NCBI RefSeq assembly: GCF_014673495.1
Contig: NZ_CP051006.1
Location: forward strand, 1,550,001-1,614,000
Origin: Streptomyces griseofuscus
GTDB lineage: Bacteria; Actinomycetota; Actinomycetes; Streptomycetales; Streptomycetaceae
Length of the DNA stretch: 64,000 nucleotides
Direction of reading: 5' to 3'
Shown piece after piece: positions 41,491 through 49,302 of the stretch (positions are counted from its first letter, which is position 1; each line of letters opens with the position of its first letter). Position numbers and translations under genes: made by a program. The notes under the pieces are model-generated. The model saw nothing but the letters and a program-made list of their open reading frames with translations, was not told the origin of the DNA and did not search any database.

Positions 41491-42360
41491 CTATCGGGTC
41501 CGCTCGCGGAATCCGCCGACCCATTCCGCCGTGGTGCGCAGCCCGCCGAACGTGTAGAAGTGCACCTTGACCACGCCGTGGCGGGCGGGGTCATAGCGTT
41601 CGCCGAGCGCGTGCAGAAAGCGGTCGGGGCCCGCCGTGCCCAGCAGGTTGGTCAGCGAGAAGCCGTATTTGCGGGCGACGGACGCGCTGGTGGTGACGCC
41701 GAAGCGGGTGGCGTAGCCGACGAGGCGGCGGATGCCGGCCGGGCCGGGGACGCCGATGCGGACGGGCAGGTCGACGCCCCGGGCGCGGACGGCCGCCAGC
41801 CAGTCGAGGACCGGGTCGGCGTCGAAGCCGAACTGGGTGATCACATCGCCGGTGAAGGGTCCGGCGCCGATGGCCCGCGCCTTGTCGGTGAGCGCCGACC
41901 ACAGCGCGGGGCCGGATATCGCGGGGTGGCCCTCGGGGTAGCCGCTGATGCCGATGTGGCGCACCCCGTAGCGCTCCAGCAGTCCGGTGCGCAGGACGGC
42001 GAGGGCGTCCTCGTACGGCCCCTCGGGGCGGGCCGGGTCGCCGCCGACGACGAAGACGTTGTCCGCGGTGCCGTCCTCGGCGAGGCCCGCGAGGAACTCC
42101 TCCAGGGCGGCGGACGAGGGCAGCCGCCGGGCGGAGACGTGGGGCACGGGCACGAAGCCGAGCCCCCGGACCGCGCGGGCGGCGGCGAGCCGGGTGGCGT
42201 GGTCCTCACCGGCGAGGAAGGTGACGTTGATCCGGGTGCCCTGCGGGATGCTGCCCCGCGCCTCCTCCAGTGCGGGCACGTCCTTGCCGGTCATCTCCAG
42301 CGAGAAGTCGTCCAGCAGGTCGGTGCCCACCGCGGCGGGGGCGCTGACGGCGGGGTTCAT
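41491..42360 (-). CDS. Methylenetetrahydrofolate reductase
   Basis: A 289-residue flavoprotein TIM barrel of the MetF family, which reduces 5,10-methylene-THF to 5-methyl-THF. Recognisable parts are SLEMTGKDVPAL (strand 1), VNVTFLAG..THxT-like region, VPVPHVSARR, VFVVGGDPARPEGPY and HIGISGYPEGHP, then ITQFGFDADPVLDWL. It is somewhat divergent from housekeeping MetF (VTTSASVARKYGFSLTN in the C-terminal part), so it may be a paralogue linked to C1 use. The ATG has AAGGAG upstream. No neighbour explains its role. Confidence 0.88.
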   Translation of the reverse strand: MNPAVSAPAAVGTDLLDDFSLEMTGKDVPALEEARGSIPQGTRINVTFLAGEDHATRLAAARAVRGLGFVPVPHVSARRLPSSAALEEFLAGLAEDGTADNVFVVGGDPARPEGPYEDALAVLRTGLLERYGVRHIGISGYPEGHPAISGPALWSALTDKARAIGAGPFTGDVITQFGFDADPVLDWLAAVRARGVDLPVRIGVPGPAGIRRLVGYATRFGVTTSASVARKYGFSLTNLLGTAGPDRFLHALGERYDPARHGVVKVHFYTFGGLRTTAEWVGGFRERTR

Positions 42361-42460
42361 CGGGCTCCTTGCGGCTCGGGCGCGGCGGCTCGCCTCTTCG
42401 GCATCGGCCTGTGGGCGCTTCGCGCGATGCTACCCAAACCGGTGCAGCGAGCCGTCACGG

Positions 42461-42489
42461 CGGGGGTCACCGGAAACCGATGACCCCCG
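42461..42489 (-). terminator. Hairpin terminator of the conservon operon
   Basis: CGGGGGTCA and TGACCCCCG form a 9-bp stem, extended by CGG/CCG around AAA, 54-82 bases beyond the P450 stop on the minus strand. Confidence 0.65.
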
Positions 42490-42542
42490 GCCCTGCGCCA
42501 CGCGGTCGGCTCGGAGGCTGTGCCGGCCGCATGGCGCCCTCG

Positions 42543-43898
42543 TCACTCCCCTCGCGTCCACGCCAGGAAGCGGCTGAACAGGCCCGTCTTGGGCTTGGGG
42601 GCGCCACCCATCGACGGCCGGGGCGTGGCCGTGACCTGGCCCGCGGAGGCGGCCACCGGGGATTCCGCCTTCTGCGCCGCCGTCGGCACCACGATGCGCG
42701 GGGTGAAGCGCACCGGCAGCGCCACCAGGGAGCGGCTCCATGGTGCCGGGACCCAGCTGAGGTCCTTGAACGGCATCCGGACCTCGATGTCCGGGAGCCG
42801 GTTGAGCAGGGTCTCCACGGCGGTCACCGCGATCACGAACGCCGGGTCCTTGGCGGGGCAGGCGTGCGGCCCCGCGCCGAAGGCCAAGTGGGCCTTCGCG
42901 CTGAGCTGTTCGCGGTGTTCGGCGAGCCGGGGGTCGGTGTTGGCCGCCGCGAAGGAGATCAGCACCGGGTCGTTCGCCTTGACCACCCGGCCGCCCAGCT
43001 CCACGTCGTGGGTGGGGTAGTGGGCCGCGTAGTTGGCGATGGGCGCGTAGTTCCACAGGACCTGGGTGACGGCGTCCTCGACCGGCAGACCCGACTGCCA
43101 CTCCTCGCCCAGGATCAGCGCGCTCGCGGTGCCGATCATGGCGGACAGCGGGGTGGTGCCGCCGGAGAGCAGGGTGATGAGCTGGTGCAGCATCTCCTCG
43201 TCGGACAGCTGCGCCGAGTGCTGCATCAGACGCGTCGTCAGGTCGTCGCCGGGGTTGCGGCGCTTGAGGGCGATCAGCTCGTTCAGCGCCTCGGCCACCA
43301 GCTGGTCGGCGCCGGCGCTGCCGGAGAAGAGGCCGGTGATGCCCGCGATGACGCGGTCGCCGATCTCGGGCGGGCAGCCGAACAGGTCGCTGAAGACGAG
43401 CAGCGGCAGCGGCTGGGCGTACTCCGCCATCAGCTCGGCCTGGCCCATGCGCTCCGAGCTGAAGCGGCTGATCAGATAGTCGGCCGAGGCCTGCGTCTGA
43501 CGCACCAGCTGGAGCTCGTTGACGCTGGCCAGGGAGTCGGTGACGGCCTGGCGCAGCCGGGCGTGCGCCGCGCCGTCGCTCATCAGCGCGTTGGGCCGGT
43601 ACGCCAGCATCGGCAGCGCGGGGCTGTCCTCGGGCACCCGGCCCTCGTTCAGCGCGTTCCAGCGCCGCGAGTCGCGGACGAAGGAGGCGGGGTTCTGGAG
43701 GATGTAGAGCGCGGCGTCGTAGCTGGTGACCAGCTCGACCTCGACGCCGGGCGCGATGTCGACCGGCGCGCTCGGACCGAGGCCGCGCAGATGGGCGTAG
43801 TGGCCGTCCGGGTCGGAGCCGAACCGGGGGCCGTAGAGCGGGATGTTCCCGTGTGCGGGGCAGCCGGGGGGCGGCTCTATGCCGGGTTGCTGCTGCAT
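42543..43898 (-). CDS. Conservon cytochrome P450 (CYP157-like) lacking ExxR
   Basis: A 451-residue P450. The heme loop is AFGAGPHACPAKDPAF with Cys347 as ligand. The I-helix region reads LLSGGTTPLSAMIG, without the usual AGxDT. The K-helix, where nearly all P450s have ExxR, reads Gln279-Val-Leu-Trp282 in AVTQVLWNYAPI. Loss of ExxR is a known trait of the CYP157 family, members of which sit in conservons. A proline-rich basic tail of about 50 residues follows. Start is ATG at 43898, 14 bases after the cvnD stop. Its catalytic ability is doubtful; a heme-based sensing role in the conservon is possible. Confidence 0.88.
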   Translation of the reverse strand: MQQQPGIEPPPGCPAHGNIPLYGPRFGSDPDGHYAHLRGLGPSAPVDIAPGVEVELVTSYDAALYILQNPASFVRDSRRWNALNEGRVPEDSPALPMLAYRPNALMSDGAAHARLRQAVTDSLASVNELQLVRQTQASADYLISRFSSERMGQAELMAEYAQPLPLLVFSDLFGCPPEIGDRVIAGITGLFSGSAGADQLVAEALNELIALKRRNPGDDLTTRLMQHSAQLSDEEMLHQLITLLSGGTTPLSAMIGTASALILGEEWQSGLPVEDAVTQVLWNYAPIANYAAHYPTHDVELGGRVVKANDPVLISFAAANTDPRLAEHREQLSAKAHLAFGAGPHACPAKDPAFVIAVTAVETLLNRLPDIEVRMPFKDLSWVPAPWSRSLVALPVRFTPRIVVPTAAQKAESPVAASAGQVTATPRPSMGGAPKPKTGLFSRFLAWTRGE

Positions 43899-43912
43899 GA
43901 GCGGGGGGGCTC

Positions 43913-44473
43913 CTAGTCGATGAGGGAGAGAAGGTGGTGCACGAGGGTGATCAGCGCGTTGGCCGACGACTGCTCGTTGCGGACGTCGCAGGGGACGACG
44001 GGGGTGTCCGCGGACAGGTTGAGGGCCTCGCGCACCTCGGAGAGCGGGTAGCCGGGCGTGCCGTCGAAGTGGTTGACACCGATGGCGTACGTCAGGCCGA
44101 ACCGCTCGACCAGGTCGAGGATGGGGAACGACTCGGACAGCCGCTCGGGGTCGACGAGGACGAGCGCGCCCAGGGCACCCCGGGACAGCTCCTCCCACAT
44201 CTCCTTGAAGCGTTCCTGGCCGGGGGTGCCGAAGAGGTACAGCACCACCTCGTCGTTGATGGTCAGACGGCCGAAGTCCATGGCGACCGTCGTGGTGGTC
44301 TTGTCGGGGGTGCCCGACAGATCGTCGAAGCCCTCGCTGGCCTCGGTGATCTCTTCTTCGGTCCGCAGCGGCTCGATCTCGGAGATGCTGGCGATGCACG
44401 TGGTCTTGCCGACCCCGAAGTGCCCCACCACGAGCACCTTCACCGCCGTACGGACACCTGAATCCAGGTACAC
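43913..44473 (-). CDS. Conservon Ras-like GTPase, CvnD
   Basis: A 186-residue small GTPase of the CvnD/MglA-like group. The P-loop is VVGHFGVGKTTCI, the switch region AMDFGRLTINDEVVLYLFGTPGQERF carries the DxxG equivalent (GTPGQ, as in Arf/Rab proteins) and NHFD takes the place of NKxD. It probably cycles with the roadblock protein CvnB as its regulator at the membrane next to the kinase CvnA. The start is GTG at 44473, 3 bases after the CvnC stop. Confidence 0.92.
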   Translation of the reverse strand: MYLDSGVRTAVKVLVVGHFGVGKTTCIASISEIEPLRTEEEITEASEGFDDLSGTPDKTTTTVAMDFGRLTINDEVVLYLFGTPGQERFKEMWEELSRGALGALVLVDPERLSESFPILDLVERFGLTYAIGVNHFDGTPGYPLSEVREALNLSADTPVVPCDVRNEQSSANALITLVHHLLSLID

Positions 44474-44476
44474 GAA

Positions 44477-44860
44477 TCACGCTCCGAATCGGGCTCTGAG
44501 GCCGTCGAGCACGGCGTTCAGTACTTCTCGGTCGACACGTTCCGCGCGGGGCACCGGCTTCCGCGCGATGATCAGGTTGGCGTCCTCCATCTCGGCCAGC
44601 AGGATCCGGACGACCCCGAGCGGCAGATGGGTGTGGGCGGCCACCTCGGCCACGGACAGGAAACCGTCCATGACCAGGTCCAGAACCTGTCGGGCCTCCG
44701 GGGTGAGCGTGCGCACCGTGGTGGCGGCGTGCTCGCTCGCGGACACGAGCGTCGTGTGCCCGTAGGCGTGTTCCGGAGGAAGGGACCGGCCGTTCGTGAT
44801 CACGAAGAACGGGACTAATGCGGAGGTGAGTTCCAGATCCTCTTCGGGCTCGTCACTCAC
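44477..44860 (-). CDS. Conservon DUF742 protein, CvnC
   Basis: A 127-residue DUF742 protein. A winged-helix-like core is visible, LDLVMDGFLSVAEVAAHTHLPLGVVRILLAEMEDANLI, with the usual N-terminal VPFFVITNGR segment. In other conservons CvnC binds the other Cvn proteins and has been proposed as an effector. The start is GTG at 44860, overlapping the CvnB stop by 4 bases (GTGA), so it is coupled to cvnB. Confidence 0.92.
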   Translation of the reverse strand: MSDEPEEDLELTSALVPFFVITNGRSLPPEHAYGHTTLVSASEHAATTVRTLTPEARQVLDLVMDGFLSVAEVAAHTHLPLGVVRILLAEMEDANLIIARKPVPRAERVDREVLNAVLDGLRARFGA

Positions 44861-45696
44861 GCGCGGCTCGCCTCCCCGTGCGGGGACAGATAGGCGCCGA
44901 GTCTGGGCACCACCCGGTGCAGCCGGGTCGTGAACTCCTCGATGTCGGCGTCGTGCTGGGCCGCGGCGGCGAGGAAGGCGCCCCGCCCGGCCGAGATCAG
45001 GAAGATCCAGCCGTGCTGGAACTCGATGACGGTCTGCCGCCAGGACGCGTCCGGCTGGACGCCGGCGAACTGGGCGGTGGCCCGGCTGTAGGCGTGGATG
45101 CCGGTCATCGCGGCGGAGATGGTGTCCGCGAGGTCCTGGCTCATGCCCGTGGTGGCGCCGCGGGGAAGGCCGTCGCCGCCCAGCAGTACGGCGTGCTGGG
45201 CGCCGCGCACCTCGCTGATCACCTCGTCCAGGTCGGCGATCCGGATGCCGGTGCCGATCTCCCGGTCGGCGCGGGTGCGCCGGTCGCGGGTCCCGGCCTC
45301 GTCGGCGTGCACCCGGGGCGGCGAGGTGAGGTTGTTGCCGAGCCGGGCGACGAGCCGGTGCATGCGGAAGGAGATCTGCTGCATGTCGACATCGGGTGCC
45401 GCGGCCGCCGCGAGATAGGCGCCCTGTCCGGCCCCGATCAGGAAGATCCAGCCGTGCGAGAACTCGATGATGGTCTGGTTCCACTGCCGGTCCGGGCCGT
45501 CCCCGGCGAAGTGGGACGTGGCCCGGCTCAGCGACTGCATGCCCGCCATGGCGGCGGAGATGGTCCGCACGTCCTTCTGCGCCATGCCGTCGGTCGACCC
45601 GCGGGGCAAGCCGTCCGCGGACAGCAGGACGGCGTGGCGTGCCTTGGGCACGTTGGCCACGATGTCCTCAAGCATCCACGACAGGTCGGTGATCAT
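44857..45696 (-). CDS. Conservon roadblock/LC7 protein, CvnB, as a double-domain fusion
   Basis: A 279-residue protein, twice the length of ordinary CvnB (about 135-140). Two full roadblock/LC7 units are seen: residues about 3-125 (LSWMLEDIVANVPKARHAVLLSADGLPRGS, FSHGWIFLIGAGQGAYLAAAA) and about 150-272 (LDEVISEVRGAQHAVLLGGDGLPRGA, FQHGWIFLISAGRGAFLAAAA). The repeats are clearly similar to one another, with a charged linker (DEAGTRDRRTRADREIG) between. CvnB proteins normally dimerise and act on CvnD as a GTPase regulator; here one chain could supply both halves. The ATG overlaps the CvnA stop (ATGA). Confidence 0.93.
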   Translation of the reverse strand: MITDLSWMLEDIVANVPKARHAVLLSADGLPRGSTDGMAQKDVRTISAAMAGMQSLSRATSHFAGDGPDRQWNQTIIEFSHGWIFLIGAGQGAYLAAAAAPDVDMQQISFRMHRLVARLGNNLTSPPRVHADEAGTRDRRTRADREIGTGIRIADLDEVISEVRGAQHAVLLGGDGLPRGATTGMSQDLADTISAAMTGIHAYSRATAQFAGVQPDASWRQTVIEFQHGWIFLISAGRGAFLAAAAQHDADIEEFTTRLHRVVPRLGAYLSPHGEASRA

Positions 45697-46883
45697 GTGT
45701 CATCGGACCCTTCGGACGGTGCCGCGGAGAGATTGCGGCCGGAGAGCGTGCCGCGCTGGAAGGCACCCAGGCTGCGGCCCGCCGCACGGCCGGCGTCCTC
45801 CCCCGCCGCGACGTGCGGCAGACCGACGGTGTCCTGGTCGGGAACGCTGGCTATGGGCACCTGGCGGGCACCGCGCCGGGGCAGTCCGCCCGCGGTGCGC
45901 GCCACCGGCTCGGGCCGGGCGGCGGGGGCGCCGGGCTGCTCGACGACGGGCTGGACCTCATTCACCGGTGCCGTCTCCTCCTCGGTCCACAGCTCCTCGG
46001 GCAGCAGCACGACCGCGCGCACACCGCCGTAGCGGGAGACACCGGTCACGTCCACCCGGAACCCGTACTGCTGGGACAGCAGGCCGATCACCGGGAAGCC
46101 GAACTTCGGCTGGTTGCCCAGCTGGGACAGCCGGGGGCGGTACTGGCCGGAGAGCAGGGCGGTGGCCTTCTGCCGCTCCTCGTCGTTCATGCCGACGCCC
46201 GCGTCGTCGATGACGATGCAGAGGTTCTTCTGCACCCGCTGGAACGTCACCTCGATGGGCGAGCCCTGCTGGGAGAAGCTGGCAGCGTTGTCGAGCAGTT
46301 CGGCGACCGCGAGGGCGACGGGCGAGACCGCCGACGCCTTCAGCGCGAGGCCGGTCTGCTGCATGATCTCCACGCGGCGGAAGTTGCGGATCTGGCCCTG
46401 GGCGCTGCGCACCACGTCGTAGACGCTGGCGGCGCGGCTGCGGCGGCCCAGCGGGGCGCCGCACATCACGGCGATGCCCTGCGCCTTGCGTGCCATCTGC
46501 GCGTTGGCGTGGCCGACCTCCAGGAGGTCGCCGAGGACGGTGTGGCCGCCGTACTTGCGCTGGATCTCCTCCAGCAGCGCCAGCTGTTCGGCGGCGAGGC
46601 TCTGAAGGAAGCGCGCGGAACCCTTGAGCACGGCCTTGGTGCTGTCCTCCGCCGCCTCCTCGGCTTCCTGGATGGTCTTGGCGTGGTCGGTCCGGTGCTG
46701 GTGGAGCTCTGCTCGTAAAGTGGCGAGCCGGCCGTCGGCCTCGCTCAGTCGCTGGGTCAGTGCGGCTTCGGACCTGTCCTTGTTCGCCGCGATGGCCTTG
46801 GCGCGACGACTGAGGACCACGGCCGCGGCGACGCCGAGCGCCGCCACGACAGCCAGGCACCAGACAAGTGCGTCTCGAATCAT
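45693..46883 (-). CDS. Conservon sensor-type ATP-binding protein, CvnA
   Basis: A 396-residue membrane-anchored histidine-kinase-like protein. A single N-terminal helix (residues 5-25, LVWCLAVVAALGVAAAVVLS) is followed by a coiled coil of about 60 residues, a dimerisation region with EVGHANAQMARKAQ (candidate His), and an HATPase domain with the N box ELLDNAASFSQQGSP and the G box VIDDAGVGMN. No extracellular nitrate-sensing domain exists, unlike larger CvnA proteins, so any signal must come from inside or from the membrane. The C-terminal 90 residues are disordered and proline-rich. First gene of the conservon operon; the next ATG overlaps its stop. Confidence 0.92.
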   Translation of the reverse strand: MIRDALVWCLAVVAALGVAAAVVLSRRAKAIAANKDRSEAALTQRLSEADGRLATLRAELHQHRTDHAKTIQEAEEAAEDSTKAVLKGSARFLQSLAAEQLALLEEIQRKYGGHTVLGDLLEVGHANAQMARKAQGIAVMCGAPLGRRSRAASVYDVVRSAQGQIRNFRRVEIMQQTGLALKASAVSPVALAVAELLDNAASFSQQGSPIEVTFQRVQKNLCIVIDDAGVGMNDEERQKATALLSGQYRPRLSQLGNQPKFGFPVIGLLSQQYGFRVDVTGVSRYGGVRAVVLLPEELWTEEETAPVNEVQPVVEQPGAPAARPEPVARTAGGLPRRGARQVPIASVPDQDTVGLPHVAAGEDAGRAAGRSLGAFQRGTLSGRNLSAAPSEGSDDT

Positions 46884-47224
46884 GGAAACCTTTCCTGGCG
46901 GTTAGCCTGCGACCGCTGGCGGAAGCGCACCGCACCACCGGTGTGGGACAACCGGTCGCGAACGGGTCGGGCAGGTCACGCGGAGGACCGGACCGAAACC
47001 GTTTTCTGCGGTGCCTGAGCCGAGGGGACCAAGGTCACAGACGCGGGGATGCTATCACCCGCTTAGGGGAACCTTTGCCACGCCGAGGAAGGTCAACAAG
47101 CCTGCTCACCGCCCGGGTTGCGGTGGTTACGTGCTACTGCTCCGACAATTCCGGATAGGGGTCGGGAAGTTGCCCCGCACGTGGTGTCAAGCGGGCGACA
47201 AGAGGGCGTGAAGAAGCCGTCGGA
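46884..47224. promoter_or_regulatory. 341-bp region upstream of the conservon
   Basis: No gene. It must contain the conservon promoter on the minus strand. I can point to a TAGCAT hexamer (minus strand, near 47050) but no matching -35, so the promoter is not located with confidence. Confidence 0.35.
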
Positions 47225-47734
47225 TCACCCGATCTGACGGGCGAACACCTCGTACGCGGGGGTGTCGAAGAGCACGAAGCGGATCTCCTCGACGGCCGTC
47301 TCCGCGGAGCGGACGGTCTCCAGGGCGATCCGGGCGGCGTCGGCCATGGGCCAGCGGTAGACGCCGGTGGAGATCGCCGGAAACGCCAGGGTGCGGGCGC
47401 CGAGCGCGTCGGCGACGCCCAGGGACTCGCGGTAGCAGGAGGCGAGCAGTTCGGAGCGGTCCTCGTCCTCGCTGAAAACCGGTCCGACGGTATGGATCAC
47501 CCAGCGGGCGTCGAGCCGTCCCGCGGTGGTCGCGACGGCCTGTCCGGTCGGCAGCCCCCGGCCGTAGCGCGCGGCGCGCAGGGCGCGGCACTCGGCGAGG
47601 ATCTCGGGGCCGCCGCGGCGGTGGATGGCGCCGTCGACACCTCCCCCGCCGAGCAGCGAGGAGTTGGCCGCGTTGACGATCGCGTCGACGCTCTGGTGGG
47701 TGATGTCGCCCTGGACGAGCAGGATGCCGGTCAT
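47225..47734 (-). CDS. Macro-domain O-acetyl-ADP-ribose deacetylase (YmdB-like)
   Basis: A 169-residue single macro domain. The ADP-ribose-binding motifs are GDITHQSVDAIVNAANSSLLGGGGVDGAIH (with catalytic-site Asn and Asp) and FPAISTGVYRWPMADAA, both well conserved with MacroD/YmdB enzymes that deacetylate O-acetyl-ADP-ribose or remove mono-ADP-ribose from acidic residues. It would process the product of the sirtuin encoded 8 kb away. Expressed in the same direction as the conservon but separated from it by 341 bases. Confidence 0.93.
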   Translation of the reverse strand: MTGILLVQGDITHQSVDAIVNAANSSLLGGGGVDGAIHRRGGPEILAECRALRAARYGRGLPTGQAVATTAGRLDARWVIHTVGPVFSEDEDRSELLASCYRESLGVADALGARTLAFPAISTGVYRWPMADAARIALETVRSAETAVEEIRFVLFDTPAYEVFARQIG

Positions 47735-47770
47735 GTCCGCCTCACTCTCCGCCTCGTTCTCCGCCGGAGG

Positions 47771-49189
47771 TCATCTCTGCCTGAGCCTGCGCCAGACGGC
47801 CTTCGCCGCGTTGTGTCCCGACATGCCGTGGACGCCCGGCCCCGGCGGGGTGGCCGAGGAGCAGAGGAAGACGGCCGGGTGGGGGGTGTGGTACGGGAAG
47901 AGGGTCGGCCGGGGCCGCAGCAGCAACTGGAGCCCGGAGGCGGCGCCGCAGGCGATGTCGCCGCCCACGTAGTTGGCGTTGCGGGCGGCCATCTCGGCGG
48001 GGCCGGCGAAGGCGCGGGCGAGGACGCGGTCGCGGAAGCCGGGGGCGAAGCGCTCCAGTTGGCGCTCCATGGCGTCGGTGAGATCGCCTGACCAGCCGTT
48101 GGGCACATGGCCGTACGCCCAGAAGACGTGTTTGCCGGCGGGGGCGCGGCCGGGGTCGGCCACGCTGGGCTGCACGGTGATCATGAAGGGCTTCTCGGGG
48201 GCGCGGCCCTCCCGGGAGGCGGCCCGCAGGGCGGTGTCGATCTCGGCCCGGCTCGCGCCGATCTGGACGGTGCCGGCGACGCGGGCCTCGGGGGCGGTCC
48301 AGGGCACCGGGCCGTCCAGCGCGTAGTCGATCTTGAAGACGCTGGGGCCGTAGCGGTAGCGGTCGTAGTGGGCGCCGAAACCGGCGATGCGGGCGAGGGC
48401 GGCGGGCGAGGTGTCGAAGACGTAGGCGCGCGCGGGCGGCAGGTCGTCCAGGCGTTTGACCTGGTAGTCGGTGTGCACCGCGCCACCGAGGTCGCGGAGG
48501 TAGGCGGCCAGCGCGTCCGAGATGGCCTGGGAGCCGCCGCGGGCCACCGGCCAGCCGCGGGCGTGCGCGGCGAGCGCGAAGACCAGGCCGATGGCGCCGG
48601 TGGCGAGCCCGCCCAGCGGGGCCATCACATGGGCGACGAGCCCGGCGAACAGGGTCTTGACCCGCTCGTCCTTGAAGCGGCGCAGCAGCCAGGTGGACGG
48701 TGGCAGCCCGGCCAGTCCGAAGCGGGCCAGGGTGAGCGGGTCGCGGGGCAGCGCGGTCAGCGGCAGGGACATGAAGTCCCCTACGAGCGTGTCCCAGTGG
48801 GCGAGCAGCGGCTCGACCAGTCGTCGGTACGGCCCCGCGTCGCGCGGTCCGAAGGAGGCGGCGGTCTCGGCGACCGAGCGGGAGAGCACGGCCGCGGTGC
48901 CGTCGGGGAAGGGGTGGGCCATGGGCAGCTCGGCGTGCAGCCATTCGAGGCCGTAGCGCTCCAGGGGCAGGGCGCGGAAGGCGGGCGAGTTGATGCCCAG
49001 GGGGTGGGCGGCCGAGCACGGGTCGTGCCGGAAGCCGGGCAGCGTCAGCTCCTCGGTGCGGGCGCCGCCGCCCACGGTGGAGCACGCCTCGAACAGGGCC
49101 ACGGAGAAGCCCCGCCGGGCCAGTTCCACCGCGGCGGTCAGTCCGTTCGGACCCGCACCCACCACGACCGCATCGAGCATCGACGGCAC
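47771..49189 (-). CDS. Phytoene desaturase-like NAD(P)/FAD oxidoreductase (copy 1)
   Basis: A 472-residue flavoprotein of the CrtI/amine-oxidase superfamily. The dinucleotide motif [28 protein letters not shown] is at the N-terminus, with GGGARTEE next, and the C-terminal FAD-contact segment [17 protein letters not shown]. The substrate is unknown; no phytoene synthase or prenyl transferase is nearby, so carotenoid work is unlikely. It is about 40% similar by eye to the second copy at 51178-52626. Start shown is GTG at 49189; ATG at 49180 with GAAGG upstream is an equally good choice. Confidence 0.88.
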   Translation of the reverse strand: MPSMLDAVVVGAGPNGLTAAVELARRGFSVALFEACSTVGGGARTEELTLPGFRHDPCSAAHPLGINSPAFRALPLERYGLEWLHAELPMAHPFPDGTAAVLSRSVAETAASFGPRDAGPYRRLVEPLLAHWDTLVGDFMSLPLTALPRDPLTLARFGLAGLPPSTWLLRRFKDERVKTLFAGLVAHVMAPLGGLATGAIGLVFALAAHARGWPVARGGSQAISDALAAYLRDLGGAVHTDYQVKRLDDLPPARAYVFDTSPAALARIAGFGAHYDRYRYGPSVFKIDYALDGPVPWTAPEARVAGTVQIGASRAEIDTALRAASREGRAPEKPFMITVQPSVADPGRAPAGKHVFWAYGHVPNGWSGDLTDAMERQLERFAPGFRDRVLARAFAGPAEMAARNANYVGGDIACGAASGLQLLLRPRPTLFPYHTPHPAVFLCSSATPPGPGVHGMSGHNAAKAVWRRLRQR

Positions 49190-49302
49190 CTTCGGACCCC
49201 TTCGTCAGCCGATGGCCACTCGGGGCCAGGATATGCCGGGGCACCGACAGCGCGGGGCCGGGCGGCAAGCGGGCGGCCGAGGGACCTGACGGAGCCGGAT
49301 GT

